This document shows positions 45,948-54,006 of a DNA stretch of 64,000 nucleotides, one piece after another. Position 1 is the stretch's first letter. Every line of letters begins with the position of its first letter. Origin of the DNA: Exophiala sp. HKRS030. Taxonomy: Eukaryota; Ascomycota; Eurotiomycetes; Chaetothyriales; Herpotrichiellaceae. The DNA lies in NCBI GenBank assembly GCA_023897205.1, contig JAHWDD010000012.1, forward strand, positions 372,001 to 436,000. The letters are read 5' to 3'. The position numbers and the translations under genes were made by a program. The notes below the pieces were generated by a model. That model did not search any database. It was not told the origin of the DNA and worked only from the letters and a program-made list of their open reading frames with translations.

Positions 45948-47690
45948 TCACTGGCTTTGCAAGTCGTGCAAGATGACAGTAAAGTATCTGATACTAGGAC
46001 TGCAGTGAATCATTGCCTCGAGAAAAGCAAAAGAACGCTGGATACTAGATTCCAGTTCGTCGGGTTTGTCGTAACGAAGTGAAGTTCTCTGAGTCATACG
46101 TATGATTGTCGCCGTCATGGCAAATATGCTCACGGCATGGGGCCACACCGTAGGCAACTCTGAGAGTCGGACGCTTGTTCCACACAGCACCAGCTGGATG
46201 TATGAGTCGATGGACGTTTTGAATGCATCTCGATGTTCCTGAGATTGGCACTCCTCCCCTCCAGTCATGATGATTTCCATCATGCATGGCCAATACATTA
46301 GTATTACGGTAGCAAAATATTGTGCTCTGATGAGTGCTCTAGTGCTGTGTCTGGTATTGTTGTTGTACCATGTTGACTTGTCAAATTTGATGGAGTCCGG
46401 CAAACAGAGATACCACTCATCGAGCTGAGATTGCAATTCTTTGGCGACAATGGCGGCAAAGGGTGTCCTCCTATTGGTGGTGGTGATGGTGGTGGAATTG
46501 GACGACTCCGAGTAGCTGTTGAACGTGTAACATGTCCTGTCAATGATCTTTCTCACCCCTATCTCCGCCAGGAAATGAGGGTCTGGCTCATCAATGGCAG
46601 ATGAATCTAATGATTCGGGAGACCCTGGTGTCCAATGATACGGCTCCTCTCTCAGGGAAGGGAATTTTATATTGCCCGCATAGGAAAACAACCCCGTGTT
46701 GGCAAAATGTAGCGTACCGGCATATTCACTTTCCAAGATGAACAAAGCCCAAAACGCTCTTGTTTCGTATTCTTCGAGATCGTAAATGATGTCCCCTGAT
46801 GCATCATCCACCGACTTGTTGACCGGTTGTATCTCCATCAGGTTTTGCATCTTGATGGATCCCATCGAAATGTATTCTTGAGCCTTCATGGGCATGAACT
46901 TGAGCCCGTAGAATATAGTGAGCAAGATGACGCATTGTACCGACCGTAATGAGACCTCTTCCAATACACATCCGAGCATCGACAAGGCTTGCGCGTGAAA
47001 CTCTTCAGCCTGGAATGTCCCTATTGAATCATTCGCATTCAGACTGCCGATCGCTAGCACCATGAGCAGTAAAAAGGAGTCCGGACTTGGTGGACAGACG
47101 GTATTTTGTATTAGAGGGAGTTTTTCAAAGATGTCTCTCTTGTTCAAGATCGGGTACCAATTGTATGTGTGACGGAAGAACAATTGTCCCAACTCATGAG
47201 GGCTGTGACGAAAAATCGCCACCGATCCCCTGCCGCTGTTTTCATACTCCAAGGCATGGTGTATCTCTAGAGAGCGAGCGTGTCTTGACAAGTTGATGTC
47301 GGTGTGAAATATGATTGCCGCAAATTGATCATCTTTGATTGTGAGAGAAGCAAAGCCTCTTCCTGAGCGATGGCCTTCTTTCTCACGTGTCGAGGTCTCG
47401 TCGGGTGACCCAATAGTCAACGCCGGCGACGACTGTGACCCTGCCCCTCTCGACAAACTAAGGCATTTCTCAATGACTGAAATCTTTGTGAGAATGGTCT
47501 CGATGTTGGTCTCCACCGTACGACTAGAACCGCCAGCTTGTGGAGGAGTTTCGTATTTGCAGACACAGCCGTTTTCCAGACAGAAAGAGCATTTGGGCTT
47601 GGCCCCATCGCATCTCGTCTTTCTCGCTCGACATACTGAGCAAGCCACTTTGCTCCGATTCTTGTTGTAGGGAGCTGCCATGTCCCGCAT
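45948..47690 (-). CDS. Zn2Cys6 regulator of the fructosidase cluster
   Basis: Single exon, 580 residues. The zinc cluster CSVCRARKTRCDGAKPKCSFCLENGCVC is at residues 17-44. A coiled-coil-like dimer segment follows (VETNIETILTKISVIEKCLSL, about 59-79). The middle homology region begins near residue 165 (ELGQLFFRHTYNWYPILNKRDIF) and runs with LIRAQYFATVILMYWP toward the C-terminus. The start could also be the second ATG (47681, MAAPYNK). The gene sits between two beta-fructosidases and a sugar symporter. Its own divergent promoter has three CGG-N7-CGG motifs, two more lie in the GH32 promoter, and nothing similar is found elsewhere. Inference: it is the pathway-specific activator and probably regulates itself. 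Paralogues of MAL or inulin regulators bind spaced CGG pairs in a comparable way. Confidence 0.88.
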   Translation of the reverse strand: MRDMAAPYNKNRSKVACSVCRARKTRCDGAKPKCSFCLENGCVCKYETPPQAGGSSRTVETNIETILTKISVIEKCLSLSRGAGSQSSPALTIGSPDETSTREKEGHRSGRGFASLTIKDDQFAAIIFHTDINLSRHARSLEIHHALEYENSGRGSVAIFRHSPHELGQLFFRHTYNWYPILNKRDIFEKLPLIQNTVCPPSPDSFLLLMVLAIGSLNANDSIGTFQAEEFHAQALSMLGCVLEEVSLRSVQCVILLTIFYGLKFMPMKAQEYISMGSIKMQNLMEIQPVNKSVDDASGDIIYDLEEYETRAFWALFILESEYAGTLHFANTGLFSYAGNIKFPSLREEPYHWTPGSPESLDSSAIDEPDPHFLAEIGVRKIIDRTCYTFNSYSESSNSTTITTTNRRTPFAAIVAKELQSQLDEWYLCLPDSIKFDKSTWYNNNTRHSTRALIRAQYFATVILMYWPCMMEIIMTGGEECQSQEHRDAFKTSIDSYIQLVLCGTSVRLSELPTVWPHAVSIFAMTATIIRMTQRTSLRYDKPDELESSIQRSFAFLEAMIHCSPSIRYFTVILHDLQSQ

Positions 47691-47799
47691 GAGCTCCGAT
47701 GAGCTTCTCTTTCACCAGCCAGTAATTGGTGAAATGCCCACTGGCAGCACGCGACTTGTCTCTGCACAACTATTGACCCCTCTTTTTTCTCTTCTGCAA

Positions 47800-47812
47800 C
47801 GGGGGTGTTCGG
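47800..47812 (+). promoter_or_regulatory. Putative operator CGGGGGTGTTCGG
   Basis: CGG-N7-CGG, 110 bases upstream of the regulator's start. It is followed by ACCGA, so the right half also forms the inverted TCGG-A-CCGA. Confidence 0.55.
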
Positions 47813-48044
47813 ACCGACTTGCCGACTGGCATGTAGTAGGAAGTTGTAGTTTTCCAGAATTTCCAAACCCCATGGGGACAATTGTCGGGCAATATCAGAG
47901 AGAGGGAGAGAGAGAGATTCCAGCTGGTCCACTATCACATGAGTTACGAGCAAAGAAGCCACGAGGTCGCTTGGATTTCGGATCGCTTTATTCCCGAAAA
48001 GGCAGCCATATCCACTCCCAGGGTGTGGACTGGCTGATGAAGAT

Positions 48045-48057
48045 CGGGGGAGCTCGG
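48045..48057 (+). promoter_or_regulatory. Putative operator CGGGGGAGCTCGG
   Basis: Third variant in this promoter, 205 bases before the symporter ATG, with the same CGGGGG-N3-TCGG frame. Confidence 0.5.
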
Positions 48058-48093
48058 CAGAAGGTCAGATAAGCGAGGGTAGGCGAGTAGCAA

Positions 48094-48106
48094 CGGGGGT
48101 GGTCGG
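48094..48106 (+). promoter_or_regulatory. Putative operator CGGGGGTGGTCGG
   Basis: CGG-N7-CGG inside the second copy of the 22-base repeat, 156 bases before the symporter ATG. Confidence 0.55.
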
Positions 48107-48261
48107 ACCGAAGCAGTCAGTCAAAATGCTCTTTACAACACGAGACTCATCTACACCATTACCTGCTCTGCTTTAGAGTTTACATCACCCATGGGGTATT
48201 TAATGGCATTGATATCGCGGAGGAGGTGAATTCCTCATTCCAGCGACCTATCAAGGAACAA

Positions 48262-49938
48262 ATGGACAGCAAGACTACTGACTATCTCGAGAAAACAGCG
48301 ATTGGGGGTCCTCAACACCACCCTTTGCGCAAAGAGGAACAAAAAATGGACACCAAGCCTGCCGATTATCATCTGGAGGAAACAACTGTCGGGAGCCCTA
48401 AACATCAAATGTCCCAAGACTGGAGCGACATCACTCAAGATGCAAAGGAAGCTACTGCCGCTGAACACAGTACGACATTCTGGCAGGGAATTAAGCTGTA
48501 TCGCAAAGCCGCGTTTTGGTCGTTCATCGTTTCCATGACCATCATCATGGAAGGATACGACACGGCTCTCCTCGGCAACTTCTATGCGCTCCCTGCCTTT
48601 AAGGAAAAATACGGCTCCCTCCAGAAAGGGTCTTACCAGATCTCATCACCGTGGATGAACATGTTGTCTTACCTACAAATGATCACCAACATCATCGCGG
48701 CACAGGCCGCCGGCTCCCTGTCGCAACGATACGGCTACCGACCATTGTTGCTATCGGCTCTGGTGCTCATGGCCGGTGCAATATTTGTCACATTCTTCGC
48801 ACCGAGTTTGCCTGTTTTACTGGTCGGCGAGCTGCTGTGTGGTATCCCCTGGGGCACTTTTGCCGTGCTTGCTCCGGCCTACGCTTCCGAAGTTTGTCCC
48901 GTCGTCCTCCGCGGTTACTTGACGGCGTATCTCAACCTGTGCTGGGTGATTGGGCAACTCATCAATGCCGGGGTCGTGTATGGCCTCCAAGATTACCCGG
49001 GCCAATGGTCTTACCGGATTCCCTTTGCCATTCAATGGGTGTGGGTGATTCCACTGTTCTGTCTCATCTTCCTGGCTCCCGAATCTCCATGGTGGTATGT
49101 CCGCAAAGGTCGTCTGGAAGACGCCGAGCGTTCCCTGCAGAGGCTCTCGCAAGACTCGGCCGCAATCAACACAAAACAGATGGTGGCGATGATGTTGCAC
49201 ACTGACAATTTCGAAAAGGAGCAAGAGTCCGGAACGTCGATACTCGACTGCTTCAAGGGGTCGAACCTTCGACGAACCGAAATCGCCTGTGCCGTTTACG
49301 CCATGCAGCCCATGACGGGGGGAGCACAGATTCCGGGATCGTACTTCTTCGAACAGATCGGATTGTCGGTGCGAGAATCTTTCGGGATGGGTTTGGGTGC
49401 CACCGCCGTCGCATTTTGCACGTCGATCTTGGCCTGGGTCGTCATCGGGTTCAGCGGGAGACGCAGAATGCTCCTCAGTGGTATGGCTGGCATGGTGATC
49501 GTGCTCTTGACAATCGGCTTTCTGGCTCTCGGTCCCACTTCGACGAACCATGCGATCCCTTGGGCCCAGGGGTCGCTCGCACTGGTTTTCAACGTGTGCT
49601 ACAACCTTTCCGTCGGGACCCTGGCATTCACCATCTTCAGCGAGGTCTCCTCGACCCGACTGCGCGGAAGAACCATCGCCCTGGCCAAGAATGTGAATGC
49701 CGCGAGCAGCATCGTCGTGGGGGTCGCCAGCCCATATTTCATCAACCCGCATAATCTCGACTGGAAGGGCAAGGTGGGCTTCTTCTGGGCCGGAATCAAC
49801 GTCCTGTGGATGGTCTGGGCCTATTTCCGTCTGCCGGAACTCAAGGGTCGCACGTACGAGGAGATTGACATTCTATTCGCCCAAGAGGTCAAGGCAAGAG
49901 ACTTTAGAAAGCACGTCGTCGACTTGACCGACGTATGA
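48262..49938 (+). CDS. MAL-type sugar:H+ symporter (sucrose/alpha-glucoside candidate)
   Basis: Plasma-membrane sugar porter of the MFS 2.A.1.1 group, closest in character to fungal maltose/alpha-glucoside permeases. Single exon, 558 residues from the first in-frame ATG; a frame-open GTG at 48226 is not a credible start. Twelve helices are visible, from SFIVSMTIIMEGYDTALLGNF onward. Sugar-porter marks include RYGYRP after TM2, APAYASEVCP, the central PESPWWYVRKGR and a C-terminal PELKGRTYEEID. The cytosolic N-terminus is a tandem duplication of about 28 residues (MDSKTTDY... and MDTKPADY...). It diverges from the Zn2Cys6 regulator and shares its CGG-N7-CGG motifs. With two fructosidases that lack signal peptides close by, the best guess is import of sucrose or small fructo-oligosaccharides. 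Confidence 0.9.
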   Translation: MDSKTTDYLEKTAIGGPQHHPLRKEEQKMDTKPADYHLEETTVGSPKHQMSQDWSDITQDAKEATAAEHSTTFWQGIKLYRKAAFWSFIVSMTIIMEGYDTALLGNFYALPAFKEKYGSLQKGSYQISSPWMNMLSYLQMITNIIAAQAAGSLSQRYGYRPLLLSALVLMAGAIFVTFFAPSLPVLLVGELLCGIPWGTFAVLAPAYASEVCPVVLRGYLTAYLNLCWVIGQLINAGVVYGLQDYPGQWSYRIPFAIQWVWVIPLFCLIFLAPESPWWYVRKGRLEDAERSLQRLSQDSAAINTKQMVAMMLHTDNFEKEQESGTSILDCFKGSNLRRTEIACAVYAMQPMTGGAQIPGSYFFEQIGLSVRESFGMGLGATAVAFCTSILAWVVIGFSGRRRMLLSGMAGMVIVLLTIGFLALGPTSTNHAIPWAQGSLALVFNVCYNLSVGTLAFTIFSEVSSTRLRGRTIALAKNVNAASSIVVGVASPYFINPHNLDWKGKVGFFWAGINVLWMVWAYFRLPELKGRTYEEIDILFAQEVKARDFRKHVVDLTDV

Positions 49939-50224
49939 TTGATCAGACAGAACGGAAGCCACAAAGGAACTACCACCTCGGGTATTGTTTCTTGCGTTTT
50001 CAAAAATCTCATCATCATCATAGTTACCACTTGGTTGGTATTTGAATGGTCCGAAATATTGGTTGTCCACTCACTCCTATTTGTATGAATCGCTCCCGAA
50101 CTGGTCACGACACAGGGGAATCGCGGGTCATCTTTGCAAAAGTATAATGGCTATACCCTTATACTATTATACTTCTATACAAATTTGTGGATATTGCCAT
50201 AGTCATTACTCTATACTCTGTAGA

Positions 50225-53200
50225 CTAAGATAGATGCTTTCGGATTGGGACAGGGCTATTTTCGACGTCCTCAACTCGTACATCTCCTTCCTGTACATCG
50301 TCCCAAGTCTGGTCTTCCACTTGTCGGTTAGACTCGTGTGATACATTGACATTCACGAATTGTTCATTCCTTGGCCTTCTCACAGTCCTTGCAACACGCT
50401 TCATCCATTCAGATTCGTGTGAGAGAAATATCTCGATTTCTTCATCAGATGGCCACTTTAGAGGTCCGCATGCATCCTTGGCTCTCTCAATCATATCCGC
50501 AGGCACAGTCAGAGGAGATTCGAAATGATGAAGCTGCTCGAGATATGCAGGGGTAGGGCTCCCTTCGAGGAACAGCCGTATTGTACAGAGAACAGATCGA
50601 ATAGACACCGTTGATTTGTCTCGCGTGATAGTATCGTCCTCTCCATGGGAATTGATCCATTCCACCATGGCGACGAGACCCTCGACGTCTCCAACAGAAA
50701 CAAGTATTCTGACCATTAACTGCAAATCGCTGGGGTCTGGAATTCTCAAAACTGACACTGAACGTGAGGGTAGAAAATCTGGAAAGATTCGGCCATAGAC
50801 AGCCCGCACGAATGTCACCTTTGCAAGCGACCTAAGTTCTCTGCTGTGAATACGCAGTCGCCCATGATTTGCTTCCTTGACCATAAATGTCAGAATACCC
50901 GCCATGAGACGAAAGGTTTCAAGGTCAGGGTGTATGTTAAGCTCTGTCTGTTCTGATTCGAACTGTTCCTGTAGATGATCCCAAATCTGGTGGTTCATGT
51001 GGCGCTTGTCAAGGGGAGTCAATGACCCCTCCCGGACCTTGTCGTTGATGTTGCGAATAGATGCCCATGTCCCTCTGAGAAATGCGTTCCAGACAAGAGT
51101 ATTTTTGCATTCTCCGACCCGCAGCATCACAATTGCATAGGTCAGAGGTTTGACATATCTCTTTTCTTCCATCCACTGGCCGGTATGTTTGTCGTGCTTT
51201 TCACTCATGACCGCGAAATCTGGCACGTTTTCAAATCCGTGTCTCGACAGCAAATATACAAAAGCTGCGAGGCACAGATGCGGAACCCGGCTAAGAGTAT
51301 CACGTATGATGGTTGGTGGATAATTCTCAGCATGTCGTAAAACATCCTTGGTCACTTCGTCCCATCGACTATCCTGGATATAGGCAAATCCAGCTTCAAT
51401 ACTGGGAGCCAAGTCCAACAATTCACCGAGTAGTCTTCCTCCTGGAACAATGCCGACTCGTAACATATCATCGTAAAATTCACTCAGCGAAGGCACTTCA
51501 CGGTCCACGTAAGTTATTTCCCGAGGGCTGACAGGCTCTTCGAATACCTCTTTTAGATCTCCTGCAATGTGCCGCGAGCCAAGTACTGAATCAAGGGTAG
51601 CAGTTGAGGCCAGCAATTTGTGACACATGGCGAAATAGGGTTGGTATCGTCTTCTAGACATCTCAGTATTTCGCTCATAGGAACGGAAGCATGCCCAAGC
51701 CTCTCTTTTAGTTCTCGTAGCTTGAATTCGTGCTGCCCAAGTTTCAGCGGCTTCATGAGATGAGCTGTCGAGAAAGTCGACCGTTTGCTTCTTTATCTTC
51801 CAGGCCTGGCGAGGCAGTCTCAAATTTGCCCTAGTCTGAATCGTTGGGCTTTTGTCCGTGTCCCATCCTGCGAGGATAGCAGCACTCCTCTCCCACGCAC
51901 CGTGGGTATACCCTGCTTGATTCATCCGTCTGAGCAACTTCATGGCTCGGCTTTCCTTCCCTGGATAGCTGAGGTCCTGTTCAATACCAGAGTTGATCCG
52001 TCGCCACGGAGGCCAAGATAACGACTTGGTTTCGGCCCAAGCCCGCTCTTGTTCGGTCTTTGGGTGTTGTAGTTGAACTGTAATGAGTGCTCGGTAGCCT
52101 TCTCTGGTGAGAGGTATCTGAGGTTTGAAGCCAACCATGAGCCGGACAAGAGATAGTTGCGTATTTTGTTTCACGAGATACGAATTGAATGTTCTAGAAG
52201 TTGGAACAGATACTAATGTCAAAAACCGGTTGAAGACATGGGAAAGGCGTTTCAATTCTGCTGCTTCCACCGAGCGGCCATCGGCTTTGTAGAAATCCGA
52301 GAAAAGATGTTCAATGATCGTACTAACATCTTTGAAGCTCTCAGGTGCAACTTGGCGAGCGTGCCTGAGTAGTCGAACCACGAGGCATACTCTCGTAGTC
52401 CAACCCCATCCAGGATATTGGCTTGCTTTTTTGCAGAGTTGAAGTTCAGCCAAAATGCTGTCAATCAGTCGTTTGAGGGCGAATGCATTGACTTGTGGGG
52501 CGCGTAGGATCTGCAACAAGATGAATTTGGGTACCCGTCCACTATTGGCCGAGCGTTGTGTCGCTGTCAGCACAACATACTTCTGAACAGCACCTTCTAC
52601 GCTGCCAGATGTGAAGATCCAAGCCCAAGACACCACGTCGGTCACACTATAACCGATCTTGTCCAGTATCGCTATATTTTCCTCCGAGAAAACGATTTCC
52701 AAAGCGTCTGTCAGACGGCGGTCGTCATCGGATGAGATTTGAGAAAGATCACCACTGAGACATGGCTCTACGTGGAGGAGATATTCGAGGAGCAATTTTC
52801 GAAGAGGAGTCGACGACCTGAATTCCAGCGTCGCCGGAGTTTCGAGCTTGCTGAGGTTCTGTTCCCATTCAATCGGATTTCTGTATGAAAGATCCATCTT
52901 TTGTCGGGCGCGCGAGGGCATGAAGATCGAGATGAGACTATCGAGCCGCTTTCGAAGGGAATTCTGTTTGTGCAGTCCCCCATTCTCAGTGTCCAAATCC
53001 ACCTCTGTAGCAGTATACGCCTCTCTTTCATCACTTCGAAGGTCGTCTTCGGCATTGGGCTGGTTCTTCATCTCCTGCATTTCCGGCCATGCTTGAAAAG
53101 ACTCGTCCGACAGACTGATCGTTGAAGTGGGTGTAGCGGGAGTCTGCTTTGACACTCTTGGAGATGCGTTTAGAGGTTCACCTCTGCTCGGGTTTTGGGA

Positions 53201-53380
53201 CGTCAGGGATTGATGGAAGCCTGCATTTCGACTATGGCAGATGCCATGTCGACGAACTATCTCTCCTTGTACGAGATTGGTAGTAGGATAGTGTCTGAGA
53301 GCGAAACAGGTTGTCGTGGAGAGCAATCTTCGACCGAAGGTCTGGGCGACTGGCACCGAGGCGTACCGGACACTGGTCAT
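50225..53380 (-). CDS. Large mitochondrial protein, function unknown
   Basis: Single exon, 1051 residues. The start MTSVRYASVPVAQTFGRRLLSTT is the first ATG of the frame and reads as a mitochondrial presequence: rich in Arg, Ser and Thr with no acidic residue in the first 30 or so. A disordered stretch follows to about residue 150, then a long alpha-helical body with no enzyme motif. Helical pairs such as RRMNQAGYTHGAWERSAAILAGW and PLTYAIVMLRVGECKNTLVWNAFLRGTW have the feel of degenerate PPR-like repeats, which would fit a role in organelle RNA or translation, but this is a weak inference. The acidic tail is EDVENSPVPIRKHLS. It diverges from the chromatin-protein gene at 54007. Confidence 0.75.
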   Translation of the reverse strand: MTSVRYASVPVAQTFGRRLLSTTTCFALRHYPTTNLVQGEIVRRHGICHSRNAGFHQSLTSQNPSRGEPLNASPRVSKQTPATPTSTISLSDESFQAWPEMQEMKNQPNAEDDLRSDEREAYTATEVDLDTENGGLHKQNSLRKRLDSLISIFMPSRARQKMDLSYRNPIEWEQNLSKLETPATLEFRSSTPLRKLLLEYLLHVEPCLSGDLSQISSDDDRRLTDALEIVFSEENIAILDKIGYSVTDVVSWAWIFTSGSVEGAVQKYVVLTATQRSANSGRVPKFILLQILRAPQVNAFALKRLIDSILAELQLCKKASQYPGWGWTTRVCLVVRLLRHARQVAPESFKDVSTIIEHLFSDFYKADGRSVEAAELKRLSHVFNRFLTLVSVPTSRTFNSYLVKQNTQLSLVRLMVGFKPQIPLTREGYRALITVQLQHPKTEQERAWAETKSLSWPPWRRINSGIEQDLSYPGKESRAMKLLRRMNQAGYTHGAWERSAAILAGWDTDKSPTIQTRANLRLPRQAWKIKKQTVDFLDSSSHEAAETWAARIQATRTKREAWACFRSYERNTEMSRRRYQPYFAMCHKLLASTATLDSVLGSRHIAGDLKEVFEEPVSPREITYVDREVPSLSEFYDDMLRVGIVPGGRLLGELLDLAPSIEAGFAYIQDSRWDEVTKDVLRHAENYPPTIIRDTLSRVPHLCLAAFVYLLSRHGFENVPDFAVMSEKHDKHTGQWMEEKRYVKPLTYAIVMLRVGECKNTLVWNAFLRGTWASIRNINDKVREGSLTPLDKRHMNHQIWDHLQEQFESEQTELNIHPDLETFRLMAGILTFMVKEANHGRLRIHSRELRSLAKVTFVRAVYGRIFPDFLPSRSVSVLRIPDPSDLQLMVRILVSVGDVEGLVAMVEWINSHGEDDTITRDKSTVSIRSVLCTIRLFLEGSPTPAYLEQLHHFESPLTVPADMIERAKDACGPLKWPSDEEIEIFLSHESEWMKRVARTVRRPRNEQFVNVNVSHESNRQVEDQTWDDVQEGDVRVEDVENSPVPIRKHLS

Positions 53381-54006
53381 CCATTGATGCTTCAATGTAG
53401 AAGCAACTGGACCGTCCGTTGTATCGTGAGTACCGCCCCTGAGATGTGGACGCTTAGTTTCTGGACGTTGTACTTCGTAGACTTCTCGGAGAGGTCATTG
53501 CTGTAATGCAACTTGCAACCAGAAACTGAGTTAAAAGCGGCAATAAACGCAGTCGCGCCAAACCCAATTGGGCCAGGCTTGCAAAGCGCTACGAAAAGAC
53601 CAGCAACGAGACACGATCCATTCGCGTGCATCGCATCGCATCCCGCAAAGTCCCAAATCCCACGAAAGCCAGTACGTTGTTAGCGACACCACCTCGCCGG
53701 CACCTCGCGTACTGTCTGGTGCAGGCAATATTGAATTCCAATACTTCCGACTGAACCTCACGCGTCCGACAATCTTGAGCAACCCTTGCGAACACTTTTC
53801 CCCCTCCGCTCATTTGCGACCCGATCAACAACAAACGATACCTGCAGACACGAAAGACACTTTTCAGCAAGGGGGAGTAAAATTGGAGAGCTTCGATAAA
53901 CGCGCGTTTAGATTCTGATGCAATCGAAGAATCGACTCATTGATACTTACACATTCACGATTACCTTTTGCCGGAGGCCGGTTGCACTGACCTGTCCGGT
54001 GCCAAT
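53381..54006. other. Divergent promoter
   Basis: 626 bases between the mitochondrial protein and the RSC-like gene. No gene or motif was recognised. Confidence 0.35.

Larger units (their letters stand above)
47691..48261. promoter_or_regulatory. Divergent regulator/symporter promoter
   Basis: A 571-base bidirectional promoter with three CGGGGGNNNTCGG motifs. Two of them sit inside a 22-base direct repeat that differs at one position (47796-47817 and 48090-48111, GCAACGGGGGTGKTCGGACCGA with K = T or G). Confidence 0.6.

Noticed and set aside
48226..48261. Earlier start of the sugar symporter at 48226
   Set aside because: The codon is GTG. The first in-frame ATG is 48262, though the repeat similarity upstream keeps an earlier start possible.
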